From: Clostridia bacterium
GTDB taxonomy: Bacteria > Bacillota > Clostridia > Christensenellales > UBA1242
NCBI GenBank assembly: GCA_017503005.1
Contig: JAFVTW010000015.1
Span: forward strand, 1-64,000
Length of the DNA stretch: 64,000 nucleotides
Direction of reading: 5' to 3'
Shown here: in pieces, positions 1 to 8,697 of the stretch
Numbering within the stretch: the first letter of the stretch is position 1
Layout: each line of letters starts with the position of its first letter
Position numbers and translations under genes: made by a program
Notes under the pieces: generated by a model
Seen by the model: only the letters and a program-made list of their open reading frames with translations
Database searches by the model: none
What the model was told of the DNA's origin: nothing

Positions 1-290
1 CCCTATCCGCCATGGGCGTTGGATATTTGAAAGGATTTGCTCCTAGTACGAAAGGACCGGAGTGAACGTACCAATTGTGCACCTGTTGTTTCGCCAGAAG
101 CACGGCAGGGTAGCGAAGTACGGACGGGATAAACGCTGAAAGCATCTAAGCGTGAAACCCACCTTAAGATTAGATATCCCATAACTTTAAGTTAGTAAGA
201 CCCCTCAAAGACGATGAGGTAGATAGGCCAGAGATGGAAGAGTAGTAATATTTGCAGTTGACTGGTACTAATAGGTCGAGGGCTTGATCT
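1..290 (+). rRNA. 23S ribosomal RNA, 3' end (partial)
   Basis: The start of the window lies inside a 23S rRNA gene. The sarcin-ricin loop region (AGTACGAAAGGACCGGAGTG, about 47-66) and the standard 3' end (GGTCGAGGGCTTGA, about 275-288) are both readable. The 5' part is outside the window. The 3' boundary is set by comparison with typical 23S ends and could be off by a few bases. A 5S gene follows after about 93 bases with no tRNA in the spacer. Confidence 0.97.
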
Positions 291-383
291 CAAGTAAAAG
301 ATGATTTAAATCGCATTAATCGATTCAATATATTAAACATATATATTATGTAGTTGTGAGTGTGCTAAAAAACATTCAACCAT

Positions 384-500
384 TGCTGGTGGCATTAGAA
401 GAGGGGAAACACCTGTTCCCATTCCGAACACAGAAGTGAAGACCTCTATCGCCAAGAATACTAGTTTGGAAACGAACTGGGAATATAGGTCGCTGCCAGC
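384..500 (+). rRNA. 5S ribosomal RNA
   Basis: The sequence shows the 5S pattern: TGCTGGTGGC at the 5' end, the conserved CCCATTCCGAACACAGAAGT block around 418-437, and GCTGCCAGC at the 3' end pairing with the 5' arm. The length of about 117 nt is normal. It is followed directly by a terminator, so this is the end of an rRNA operon. Ends are estimated to within a few bases. Confidence 0.95.
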
Positions 501-510
501 TTTCCATTTA

Positions 511-540
511 AAAGAAGATCTATTGAGATCTTCTTTTTTT
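511..540 (+). terminator. rRNA operon terminator
   Basis: The arms AAAGAAGATC (511-520) and GATCTTCTTT pair perfectly around the loop TATTGA and are followed by a T run. It closes the rRNA operon. The stretch 541-637 after it is AT-rich and holds nothing I can identify. Confidence 0.9.
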
Positions 541-640
541 GTTTTCTGAAGTTTTTGTATCTATTTTTTTTCTTTATTATAGCTAATACATATATGTTTT
601 TTTCTTGTAAATGCAATGTAATATGTTTTATGTGGCAATA

Positions 641-668
641 AAAAAAGACCTAAATATAGGTCTTTTTT
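641..668 (-). terminator. Terminator of the XRE regulator gene
   Basis: GACCTA and TAGGTC pair around AATA and are flanked by A and T runs on both sides, so the hairpin works in either direction. It overlaps the stop codon of the minus-strand regulator gene. Confidence 0.75.
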
Positions 669-873
669 AGTCTACTCTTCCTATTAACTCATCTACAGAA
701 ATTTTGAATATATCTGCTAGTTTCCATAGCATACTCATAGTAGGTTCTATCTTGCCATTTTCCCATTCGGATATACATTGTTGGCTTACTCCTACTAGTG
801 TTGCTAATTGTTTTTGATTAAGTTTTTCTTCCTGTCGTAACAGTTTTAAATTATATGCAAATTTGTTTTCCAT
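667..873 (-). CDS. Small XRE-family transcriptional regulator
   Basis: The 68-residue protein is essentially one helix-turn-helix domain of the Cro/C1 (XRE) type. The recognition helix region reads LVGVSQQCISEWENGKIEP, followed by the usual closing helices ending in ISVDELIGRVD. It has no ligand or dimerisation domain. A TTG five codons upstream could also start the frame, but it lies inside an operator-like palindrome, so the ATG at 873 is preferred. No clear Shine-Dalgarno site precedes it. The gene is divergent from the membrane protein gene at 1070, and two ACAAG-N4-CTTGT palindromes sit between them, which suggests it represses itself and its neighbour. Phage repressors and antitoxins share this fold, but no phage or toxin gene is nearby. 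Confidence 0.88.
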   Translation of the reverse strand: MENKFAYNLKLLRQEEKLNQKQLATLVGVSQQCISEWENGKIEPTMSMLWKLADIFKISVDELIGRVD

Positions 874-884
874 ATTATTAGTAT

Positions 885-898
885 ACAAGTTTTCTTGT
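885..898. promoter_or_regulatory. Operator-like palindrome 1 (ACAAG-N4-CTTGT)
   Basis: This inverted repeat with an AT spacer lies immediately upstream of the XRE regulator start, overlapping a TATACT motif that could be its -10 box on the minus strand. It shares half-sites with the perfect palindrome at 913-928; the two centres are 29 bp apart. Binding of the XRE protein is inferred. Confidence 0.6.
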
Positions 899-905
899 TA
901 TTTTA

Positions 906-935
906 TTGACTTTACAAGAATTCTTGTAATATAAT
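906..935 (+). promoter_or_regulatory. Sigma-A promoter with an operator in its spacer
   Basis: TTGACT (906-911) and TATAAT (930-935) are separated by 18 bp. The spacer is filled by the perfect 16-bp palindrome TACAAGAATTCTTGTA (913-928). The promoter points to the membrane protein gene at 1070. A repressor bound to the palindrome would block RNA polymerase. The -35 and -10 boxes and the palindrome are seen; repression is inferred. Confidence 0.72.
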
Positions 936-1069
936 GTAAAAAAATGTGGAAATATGTTGAATATTCACTTATTTATGTAATATTCTGTATTTTTTTGTTT
1001 TATTGATTGATTATTTAGTCAGTTGTTGTAGAATTATAGTGTGTTGTACACAATTGGGGGAGGTAAGAA

Positions 1070-1849
1070 ATGAACTTTATCGAATTGGATAATACTTTTG
1101 GTGGTTTTAGAAGTTTAAAAAGAGACCTAACTAGAGTTATGTCTTTTATAAGTTATACTAGTATGTTATTATTTTCTGCATATTATATTTATTTAATTTT
1201 TCAAAATCTCAATCAAACATTGTATTTAATAATTTATTCTGTTTTGTTTTCATTAATTTTATTATCCTTTATTTTGGAGATTTCATTAAAAGATAAGGGA
1301 TATCTTGATAGAAAGACTAAAAGAGTTAGAATTGAGAATAAAAGAAAATATAAAATGCTTATAAAAATTCCAAAATATTTGTTGAAAGGATTTATTATAG
1401 GTGTCGCTTTGTTTGAATCAATCAAAAATGCTGATTTTCAATTAAATAATATTATAAATATAATACTGGCAGTTTTTTTGTTGTTGCAAATTTTAACAGA
1501 TATTATTACACATTATGTAATATATTATGTTGAATTTATGATAAAGTGTGTTGAACAAGACATAAAACAGAGTGGAGTTGTTCAATTTTTTCAAAAATTT
1601 AATGTAAAAAAACAAGCAGCAAATCATTTAGAAGATATTGCTTATAAACTTTCAAATGAAAGCAAGTATACTAAGCAGGAAGAAAAAATGTTTAAAAAGA
1701 TTGAAGATGAAAAGATAAAATATAAAAGCGATAAGAAAAGAGAATTGAATCAAAATCTTAGAAATAATCTAAAAACGATTGTTCAGGCTGGAACTAGTAA
1801 GGTAAAAGAGTTTTTATATCAAAATGATGATGATAAAAAGGCACAATAA
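1070..1849 (+). CDS. Membrane protein of unknown function
   Basis: I do not recognise this 259-residue protein. Hydrophobic stretches at about 22-45 and 50-70, and again at about 105-120 and 128-155, suggest four membrane segments in two pairs. A basic loop (RKTKRVRIENKRK) lies between the pairs. The last 90 residues are very charged and probably form a cytoplasmic helix. A strong Shine-Dalgarno site (GGGGGAGG, 1056-1063) supports the ATG. The gene is transcribed alone from a promoter that carries an XRE-type operator, and ends at a strong terminator. The pairing with a small XRE repressor is typical of accessory, switchable genes, but no toxin, immunity or transport motif is visible. Confidence 0.75.
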   Translation: MNFIELDNTFGGFRSLKRDLTRVMSFISYTSMLLFSAYYIYLIFQNLNQTLYLIIYSVLFSLILLSFILEISLKDKGYLDRKTKRVRIENKRKYKMLIKIPKYLLKGFIIGVALFESIKNADFQLNNIINIILAVFLLLQILTDIITHYVIYYVEFMIKCVEQDIKQSGVVQFFQKFNVKKQAANHLEDIAYKLSNESKYTKQEEKMFKKIEDEKIKYKSDKKRELNQNLRNNLKTIVQAGTSKVKEFLYQNDDDKKAQ

Positions 1850-1861
1850 TGTCTCTTATTT

Positions 1862-1894
1862 GCACCAAAACTATTATGGTTTTGGTGCTTTTTT
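1862..1894 (+). terminator. Terminator of the membrane protein gene
   Basis: GCACCAAAAC and GTTTTGGTGC pair perfectly around TATTATG and are followed by a T run. Confidence 0.9.
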
Positions 1895-2012
1895 TATTAT
1901 ATTTTTTTCTCTTTGATTCATTTTGCCTATTGATATCTGTTTTGATTTGGTATATACTAAATATATACTGATATTTCGTGCTTTTTGGGATATTTGCCAA
2001 AATTGTTGGATA

Positions 2013-2041
2013 TTGACATTTTGCACTAAAATTGGTATAAT
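2013..2041 (+). promoter_or_regulatory. Perfect consensus sigma-A promoter of the GLUG-repeat protein
   Basis: TTGACA (2013-2018) and TATAAT (2036-2041) are separated by exactly 17 bp, which is the full vegetative consensus. The predicted start of transcription is near 2048, with a Shine-Dalgarno site TAGGAGGG at 2085-2092 before the ATG at 2096. High constitutive expression is the simplest reading. Confidence 0.88.
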
Positions 2042-2095
2042 TCTATAATGGATATATGCGAGATTAATTAACCTAAAAAATATTTAGGAGGGAAT

Positions 2096-5000
2096 ATGAG
2101 AAAGTTTTTAGTTTACTTAGTTGTAATACTAGTTGCTGTAAGTGTTGGATTTACAGTTTTTTATCTAGTAAAAGACAACGAATCTATTTCAATTTCTACA
2201 TCTAGTATCTATATGAGAGAAGGCGATGTAGTAGATGATTTGGGTATCGTATACAAAAACAAAAAGTCTTTTTCTGATTATGAAGTTATTTCTAGTAATG
2301 AAGGTATTGCAAAATACGACAAGAAGACAGGTCAGTTGACTGCAGTTTCTGGTGGTATCGCAACCATTACTTTTAGAACTTCAAATGTTAACTTTAGAAA
2401 CCTAAGCTGTCAAGTATATGTAGGTGATGGTAGTTTGACTAGTCCATACTACATTCAAACAGCTCAAGAAATGAGAGAAATCGGTAAGGTTACTGGCGAA
2501 GGTGAAACTGCTACTGTTAAGTATGGTTTAGACAAATGCTACAAGCTAGTAGCAAACATCGACCTAGCTGATGGATATTCTCAAACTGGTTATTGGATTC
2601 CTATTGGAACTGGTGATGCTAACGGATTTACAGGAAACTTTGATGGTAATGGTTATACTGTAAGCAACATCAACATTAACCGTGAAGCTTACATTGAGCA
2701 AATTGACCAAATCGAAAACTTTGTGGAAGAAATTCCTAATAGCCGTACATACAACTTGGCTGGTTTATTTGGTAAAGTAGGTGTAAATGGTAGAGTTAGC
2801 AACCTAAAGGTAGACAACTTTAATGCTGCTGGTATGGCAGATGATATGACAATCGGTGCTATCGCTGGTGAAAATGCTGGTGGTACAATCGAAAGATGTG
2901 AAGTTTTGAATGCTAACATTTCTGGTTATGGTTCATATTCTGTAGGTGGTGTTGTAGGTTACAACCAATCTGTAGAAAAGACATTTAACTATACAAATGC
3001 TGATGGTGTAACAAAGAGTGAATATGTAAGATATACTGCAAGAATTGACAGATGTATTGCAAATGTACAAATTGCAAATGCAGAAGAAATTAATGACAAA
3101 GTATTTTCTATATATGCTGGTGGTATCACTGGTGTAAATAATGGTGGTATTATCATTTATTCTTATGCAAAAGGTGAAATCTTTGTAAGTAATTTTGCAG
3201 ATTCTATCGGAGGTATCGCTGGTAAAAATACATTTATCAACTTTGCTTCTACTGACGAAAATTACTTATACCCATACATCGGTGCTCACATCAAAGATAC
3301 ATATTCTTTAGTTAAATTTACAGCAAAAGAAAACTATGCTGCTGATATGATGAGAATCGGTGGTGTTATCGGTAGAAATATTGACAGAACAACTGTTGAT
3401 TTGACAACAAACAAACTTGAAGGAATTGATGATCCTGGTACAGTAAACAAAATTGTAGGTAACTACTATCATGCAGAAAACTTAAATTATGCAGAAGAAG
3501 GTAAAGCTGCTATAACATTTGTTGGTGTAGGTGAATTAACTCTAGATACTACAGTTTCTGCTTATGTAGATACAAAATATGTAGTAGAAGGTAAGACTGA
3601 TAGCGAATTAAAATTGCAAGGTACATATGTATCTCACGAAGACAAAGAACATATCAAAAACTTAGATACAGGCGAATATGATGTAATTGTTACAGAAATT
3701 CCTTGGAAGTTTGATACTGTTTGGTATATTAACGAAAACCTAAACAATGGTTTCCCAACAATCAACTTTGCTAATATCGAAGTTACTGATGATTTATATA
3801 ATCTATCTGATGGTTCTACAATTGACACAGTTGCAGAACTACAAAGTATGAAACTAGATGGTAACTATATCATTACTGCTGACATTAAGTTCGGTGCTGA
3901 CGATATTTGGGTACCTATAGGAACAGTTACAAGACCATTTGTAGGTTCATTAAAAGCTGCATCATATGTAAAAGATGGTGTACAAGATTACTACAAAATT
4001 TATGATTTAAAAACAGTTTCTTCTGCAGATGCTGAAGATTTAAATCGTGAACAATACGAACATGCTGGATTGTTCGGTGTAACAAGTGGATCAATGGGTG
4101 GTAAGGTTGAAGATATTCAATTAGTAAATCCATTAATCATCAATGGTAAAGTAGTTGGTGGTATTGTTGGTTCAAACGGTTATAGCTCAAAATCTGGTTT
4201 GGCAGAACAATCATTTGGTGGTATGAATATTATTAATTGTTCTGTAGTTGGTGGTACATTGACAGCTACTCAAAAAGTAGGTGCAATTGCTGGTGAAAAC
4301 TATGGCACAATTACAACAAGTAAAGCTGTTGACTACAGAGACAACAACTTTAACTTGATTGCAAATGTAAAAGTTACATTGTATGGTCGTTCACAAGGCT
4401 ATGCTGGTGGTATTGTTGGTTATAACGGTGGATTAATCAATGCTTGTCAAATTGCTGACAATACTGCAGTTGTAGCAGAAACTGCCGGTGATTTGAAGTT
4501 TACAGTATATGTAGGTGGTATTGCTGGTGCAAACAATTCTACAATCTCTAACTGTATGGTTACTACATTAAATGAAATAGCTATCAATGGTCTAAGAGGT
4601 TCTATCGGTGGTGTAGTAGGTATCAACCAAGCTAATATTTCAAATGTATTAGTAGAGGCTGCAATCAATGCTCCTGTAGACAGCGACCAAGTATATGCAG
4701 GTGGTATTGTAGGTTCTGCAGTATCTAAATCAAAAATTGTAAATGCTTTCATTAAGGACTCAAGTGTAAGAGGTTACAATGCTGGTGGTTTAGTTGGTAT
4801 GGTAAACTACTCTGGTGGTCAAAACAATGAAAGATACAATCTAAGTGTAGATAAGAACTACAACTACACACTAACAGGTGCAGAAGATACATTCTCTAGC
4901 TGTGGTGTAGATGGTAGTGTTGCAGTTGAAGGTAAAAATGCTGGTGGTTTAGCAGCAGTTATCGATAACGGTATATTTAGAAATTGTTATACCCGTGCTA

Positions 5001-6397
5001 CTCTAAGAGGTATTGACTCTGGTAGTATTAAAGCAGGTTTTGCTGTAGAATTAAATCTAAATCCTACAACCAAAGCTGTTGGTATAATCATCAACTGTTA
5101 CAATACATGTAGTTTTGCAAAAGAAAATGGTAAAAACTACTCTGTAACAAGAAAAGAAATCTTACAAGACCCACTATTTGATTTGGGTGTAGATGCATTA
5201 AAGAGAGATGCAGGTTACTGCTTCAATTATGCATATGTAACTCAAGATGGTGTTACAAATCCTACAAACAAAGATTTCTTAGCTAACTTATTCAAGAAAG
5301 ACCCTGCTGGTACAAGTGTAGGAAGCTTACAAGGCTCTGCTCCAAAACACTTAACAGACAGAAACTTTACTCAAGATTACTGGACATTCCATTCTGGTGC
5401 ATTACCAACTCTAAAAGGTTGTGATGGGCTAGAAGGAGGTCTATCAAATCAAATCAATGGTATTCGCAAAATTGAATTCCCTACAAATGTAATTGTTAAG
5501 AAAAACAATGTTGAAATTGCTTCTGGTTCAGAAGTTAAGAAAGGCGATGTTTTGACAATTAGCTATGTGGAAACAGAAAAGCACACTTGTGTAGAATTCA
5601 AGGTAAATGGCGAAGATGTTGTAAACAACACAATGTATATTGTAGAAGACAAAAACATTGAAATTATTTATCGCGAAAACCTAACACATTTTGATATCGC
5701 TATCGAAGTAGTTGGTGAAGGTACAGTTACACATCAATTTGGTTATGCTTTAAAAGAAACAAACACTTCATTTGCTATTGTTCCTGCTGAAGGTTATGCT
5801 TTACTAAACATTAGGGTAGTAGGAGCTAGTGGTACAGAATATACAGAATTTATTGCTGACGGATTCAAAATGCCAAGTGAAAATGTAACAGCTACATTTA
5901 CATTTGCTCCTACTTATACAATTTCTGTTACAGCAGCAGATGTTGCAAGTGTAAGATATCAAACATTTATGTGGAGAGTTTACACCTCAAACGGTATTCC
6001 TGCAGGTGCTTTAGTTAAAATTTCTCCTGTGTTAAAAGATAATTATGTAGCAGATAGTATTATTGTAAAAGATGCTAGTGGTACAGAAGTTGCAGTTACA
6101 GGTTTTGAATTTGTAATGCCAGAAAGCACTGTAACAATCGAGGTTGTATACAAAAAATTAGGTACAGTTACAGTTCCTGCTAATGTAGTAGTTACTCAAA
6201 ACTCAGAGCCAGTAGAAGCTGGTGCTAAAGTAGTAGAGGGTGCAACTGTTGCATTAGATATTACTCCAGCTACAGGTTATGTGGTAGAAACTATCATTGT
6301 AACAAAAGCTGGTGGTGGCACTGTAGAAGTTACAGGTAATACTTTTGTAATGCCTGACGATGATGTAACAGTAGAAGTTACTTATGTAGAAGAATAA
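2096..6397 (+). CDS. Large GLUG-repeat surface protein
   Basis: This 1433-residue protein is predicted to sit outside the cell. Residues about 4-26 form an uncleaved-looking signal anchor. Next comes a bacterial Ig-like segment (about 30-110), ending with a typical GGIATITFR strand. Residues about 160-1100 carry at least ten GLUG-type repeats with cores such as GGIVGYN, GAIAGEN and GGVVGIN, known from beta-helical surface proteins and IgA-protease-like proteins. The last 320 residues hold about four InlB-B-like modules ending in motifs like FVMPDDDVTVEV. There is no LPXTG sorting motif; the protein ends soon after the last module. No protease or glycosidase site is seen, so adhesion is the likely role. 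Codons are biased to AAC, ATC and CTA more than in neighbours, which fits high expression. Confidence 0.82.
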   Translation: MRKFLVYLVVILVAVSVGFTVFYLVKDNESISISTSSIYMREGDVVDDLGIVYKNKKSFSDYEVISSNEGIAKYDKKTGQLTAVSGGIATITFRTSNVNFRNLSCQVYVGDGSLTSPYYIQTAQEMREIGKVTGEGETATVKYGLDKCYKLVANIDLADGYSQTGYWIPIGTGDANGFTGNFDGNGYTVSNININREAYIEQIDQIENFVEEIPNSRTYNLAGLFGKVGVNGRVSNLKVDNFNAAGMADDMTIGAIAGENAGGTIERCEVLNANISGYGSYSVGGVVGYNQSVEKTFNYTNADGVTKSEYVRYTARIDRCIANVQIANAEEINDKVFSIYAGGITGVNNGGIIIYSYAKGEIFVSNFADSIGGIAGKNTFINFASTDENYLYPYIGAHIKDTYSLVKFTAKENYAADMMRIGGVIGRNIDRTTVDLTTNKLEGIDDPGTVNKIVGNYYHAENLNYAEEGKAAITFVGVGELTLDTTVSAYVDTKYVVEGKTDSELKLQGTYVSHEDKEHIKNLDTGEYDVIVTEIPWKFDTVWYINENLNNGFPTINFANIEVTDDLYNLSDGSTIDTVAELQSMKLDGNYIITADIKFGADDIWVPIGTVTRPFVGSLKAASYVKDGVQDYYKIYDLKTVSSADAEDLNREQYEHAGLFGVTSGSMGGKVEDIQLVNPLIINGKVVGGIVGSNGYSSKSGLAEQSFGGMNIINCSVVGGTLTATQKVGAIAGENYGTITTSKAVDYRDNNFNLIANVKVTLYGRSQGYAGGIVGYNGGLINACQIADNTAVVAETAGDLKFTVYVGGIAGANNSTISNCMVTTLNEIAINGLRGSIGGVVGINQANISNVLVEAAINAPVDSDQVYAGGIVGSAVSKSKIVNAFIKDSSVRGYNAGGLVGMVNYSGGQNNERYNLSVDKNYNYTLTGAEDTFSSCGVDGSVAVEGKNAGGLAAVIDNGIFRNCYTRATLRGIDSGSIKAGFAVELNLNPTTKAVGIIINCYNTCSFAKENGKNYSVTRKEILQDPLFDLGVDALKRDAGYCFNYAYVTQDGVTNPTNKDFLANLFKKDPAGTSVGSLQGSAPKHLTDRNFTQDYWTFHSGALPTLKGCDGLEGGLSNQINGIRKIEFPTNVIVKKNNVEIASGSEVKKGDVLTISYVETEKHTCVEFKVNGEDVVNNTMYIVEDKNIEIIYRENLTHFDIAIEVVGEGTVTHQFGYALKETNTSFAIVPAEGYALLNIRVVGASGTEYTEFIADGFKMPSENVTATFTFAPTYTISVTAADVASVRYQTFMWRVYTSNGIPAGALVKISPVLKDNYVADSIIVKDASGTEVAVTGFEFVMPESTVTIEVVYKKLGTVTVPANVVVTQNSEPVEAGAKVVEGATVALDITPATGYVVETIIVTKAGGGTVEVTGNTFVMPDDDVTVEVTYVEE

Positions 6398-6400
6398 GAA

Positions 6401-6430
6401 AAAAAGACTAACTTATGTTAGTCTTTTTTT
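6401..6430 (+). terminator. Terminator of the GLUG-repeat gene
   Basis: AAAGACTAAC and GTTAGTCTTT pair around TTAT and are followed by a T run. Confidence 0.9.
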
Positions 6431-6440
6431 GTGTAAAGAA

Positions 6441-6466
6441 ACAAAAAAGCGATTGTAAAATCGCCT
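6441..6466 (-). terminator. Probable spoVG terminator (minus strand)
   Basis: GCGATT (6449-6454) and AATCGC (6459-6464) pair around GTAA. The A run at 6443-6448 becomes the T run on the minus strand. It lies about 120 bases past the spoVG stop codon, so spoVG mRNA would carry a 3' tail. Confidence 0.6.
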
Positions 6467-6587
6467 TTGTGCCTAAAATACATTGTGTATAACGGAATTA
6501 ATAAATTTGTGTTATATACTACGAGTTTAGTGAAAAAATATTAAGTTTTTTGTTTATAACACCTATCTATGTGTTATGCTTACTAAA

Positions 6588-6860
6588 TTATTCTTGTGGA
6601 TTTGCTTTAGCTTTTTCAAATTCAGCAAGAACTGCTTTGTTAAGTTCTTCACGAGTAGGAGTGTTTAGTGGATGAGCAACATCTTTGTATTGTCCATCTG
6701 GAGTTTTGCGGCTAGGCATAGCTACAAAGTATCCTTGGTTTCCTTCTAAAACTTTGATGTCGTGAATCACGAAGCAATCGTCAATAACAATTGAAGCTAC
6801 TGCTTTTAGTTTGCTATCGTCTTTTTGGATTAAGCGAATACGAATGTCATTGATTTTCAA
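6588..6860 (-). CDS. spoVG: SpoVG, RNA-binding regulatory protein
   Basis: The 90-residue product matches SpoVG over its whole length, with the conserved start KINDIRIR, the core FVIHDIKVLEG and the motif FVAMPSRKTPDGQYKDVAHPLN. In other Firmicutes SpoVG is a small RNA- or DNA-binding protein affecting septation, sporulation and virulence genes (known). The start codon is TTG at 6860, which gives the family's usual N-terminus; an AAGGACGG stretch lies upstream of it. The gene is divergent from murC. A TTGCTA-N18-ATATAA pair upstream could be a vegetative promoter; no clear sigma-H promoter was seen. Confidence 0.95.
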   Translation of the reverse strand: MKINDIRIRLIQKDDSKLKAVASIVIDDCFVIHDIKVLEGNQGYFVAMPSRKTPDGQYKDVAHPLNTPTREELNKAVLAEFEKAKANPQE

Positions 6861-6955
6861 TTTAGTGTACCGTCCTTATATTAAATTCTAACCCTATTTT
6901 AGCAAGTATTATTAAATAACACAACTTTTTTAATATTGTTTTCATATATTATTTT

Positions 6956-8299
6956 ATGATGAATATTTTAAAAAATGATGTAAAAAAAGTCTTTTTTATA
7001 GGTATAGGTGGTATTAGTATGAGTGCTTTAGCTCGTTTAATACATAGTTTTGGTGTGGAAATTGCGGGTAGTGATATGTCTGCAAATGACCAAATCAAAA
7101 GTATAAAAGATATTTGTAAAAAGATTTACATAGGTCACAGCGAGAGTAATATTTTGGAATATACACCTGATTTGGTGGTATATACTGGAGCGATTAAAGA
7201 TAATAATCCTGAATTAAAAATGGCCAGAGAATTAGGGATACCAACAATGGAGAGGAGTGAATTTTTAGGGCTTATTTGTGATGTATATCAAAATGTGATA
7301 GCTATATCCGGCACTCATGGCAAAACTTCTACTACTGCAATGATATCAAATATTTTTGTTTGTGCTGGGCTAAATCCAACAGTGCATATAGGTGGTGTTT
7401 CGGTAAATTTTGAATCTAATTTGGTAGTGGGTGGTAGAGATTATTTTATTACTGAAGCCTGTGAATATAAAAGAAGTTTTGAGTATATACGATCTAAATG
7501 TGCTGTGGTTACAAATATAGAATGTGACCATATGGACTGTTATTCTAGCTTGAAAGATTTAGAAAAATCGTTTATAAAATTTTTGAACAATTCACAAATC
7601 GGTGTGGTGGAAAGTGATAGTACTCTTTTAAAGAGTATCGATACAAAATTATACTATACTGTAGGTCCAAATGGGGCTAATTTTGAGGCAAAAGACATTG
7701 TTAAGGTTGATGGTGGATACAAGTTTACTGTATACGAAAACGGCGAATTTTTGGCGAATTTTAGACTAAATATTATGGGTGAATACAATATAAAAAATGC
7801 ACTGGTTTCTATTGCAGTGGCAAGGGTGTTTGGTATAGATATATTATCAATTTATGATGGGCTAAATAGCTATGCTGGGGTAGAGCGAAGAAACGAAAAA
7901 ATAGGTCAAATAGATGGAACTTTGGTGTATGCAGACTATTGTCATCACCCTACAGAAATAGCTAATTCTCTTGCTAATTTTAAGGAAAATTTTGGGCGAG
8001 TATTGTGTATATTTCAACCACATACATATACTAGAACTGTGGCTTTATTTAAGGATTTTTGTGGGTGTTTTGGTGATGCTAAAAAAGTGGTAATATACAA
8101 GACTTATGCAGCTAGAGAAGAGTACAAATTTGAGGGGAGTGAAACATATTTGTATGGTAAAATAAAACACAAAAACAAACAACTGTGTATTGATGAAAAA
8201 GAACTTATAAATATAGTTAAAAGTGAAGCGAAAAATTATGATGTAGTGGCTATACTTGGTGCTGGAGATATGTACAATATAGTGAAAAATGGTATTTGA
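6956..8299 (+). CDS. murC: UDP-N-acetylmuramate--L-alanine ligase (MurC)
   Basis: MurC adds L-alanine to UDP-MurNAc in the cytoplasm, the first amino-acid step of peptidoglycan synthesis. The 447-residue protein has the N-terminal nucleotide-sugar fold (FFIGIGGISMSALA), the Mur ligase P-loop GTHGKTS at residues 119-125, the central AVVTNIECDHMD motif, and the C-terminal FQPHTYTRT motif. Length is normal. There is no visible Shine-Dalgarno site; a TATATT box at 6945-6950 lies only 5 bases before the ATG, so the mRNA may be leaderless, though no good -35 box was found. It is transcribed alone, divergent from spoVG. Confidence 0.95.
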   Translation: MMNILKNDVKKVFFIGIGGISMSALARLIHSFGVEIAGSDMSANDQIKSIKDICKKIYIGHSESNILEYTPDLVVYTGAIKDNNPELKMARELGIPTMERSEFLGLICDVYQNVIAISGTHGKTSTTAMISNIFVCAGLNPTVHIGGVSVNFESNLVVGGRDYFITEACEYKRSFEYIRSKCAVVTNIECDHMDCYSSLKDLEKSFIKFLNNSQIGVVESDSTLLKSIDTKLYYTVGPNGANFEAKDIVKVDGGYKFTVYENGEFLANFRLNIMGEYNIKNALVSIAVARVFGIDILSIYDGLNSYAGVERRNEKIGQIDGTLVYADYCHHPTEIANSLANFKENFGRVLCIFQPHTYTRTVALFKDFCGCFGDAKKVVIYKTYAAREEYKFEGSETYLYGKIKHKNKQLCIDEKELINIVKSEAKNYDVVAILGAGDMYNIVKNGI

Positions 8300-8363
8300 T
8301 AAAAATAATGGTGTTCTTTTTGCAAGATTTGTGCCTTTAATCCTAAAATTTAAAAAAATTATG

Positions 8364-8392
8364 TTGACACAATTTATATTTATATATATAAT
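8364..8392 (+). promoter_or_regulatory. Perfect consensus sigma-A promoter of rpmE
   Basis: TTGACA (8364-8369) and TATAAT (8387-8392) with a 17-bp spacer. An AGAGGT Shine-Dalgarno site (8410-8415) precedes the rpmE ATG. Confidence 0.87.
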
Positions 8393-8424
8393 AGTAGAGC
8401 AATTAAAAATAGAGGTAAAAAATC

Positions 8425-8631
8425 ATGAAAGAAAACACACATCCAAATTATCATGAAGTAGAAGTTGTATGTGCTTGTGGTGAAAAATTCAAAACCAAAT
8501 CTACTTATAATGGTAATGTTGTTAAAGTTGATATTTGCAGCAAATGCCATCCATTTTATACAGGAAAATCTAAAGTAGTTGACACCGCTGGTCGTGTAGA
8601 AAAATTCAAAAAAAGATACAACTTGGATTAA
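8425..8631 (+). CDS. rpmE: Ribosomal protein L31, zinc-binding type
   Basis: The 68-residue protein starts with the L31 signature ([18 protein letters not shown]) and ends with the typical [10 protein letters not shown]. Cysteines 16, 18, 38 and 41 give the zinc-binding form found when zinc is plentiful. It is part of the large ribosomal subunit at the central protuberance. It is transcribed as a single gene from a consensus promoter to its own terminator. In Bacillus, rpmE lies near rho and prfA, and here prfA is also close by, although a full-length rho is not. Confidence 0.96.
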   Translation: MKENTHPNYHEVEVVCACGEKFKTKSTYNGNVVKVDICSKCHPFYTGKSKVVDTAGRVEKFKKRYNLD

Positions 8632-8648
8632 TTCATTGAGAGAAAAAG

Positions 8649-8681
8649 AATATAGGCGTTTACCTCGTCTATATTTTTTTT
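8649..8681 (+). terminator. rpmE terminator
   Basis: AATATAGGCG pairs with CGTCTATATT, with one G-T pair, around a short loop and is followed by a T run. Confidence 0.8.
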
Positions 8682-8697
8682 AGTTTAATAAAAACAT

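Noticed and set aside
291..383. Possible tRNA gene in the 23S-5S spacer
   Set aside because: No T-loop motif or cloverleaf can be formed. No tRNA was seen anywhere else in the window either.
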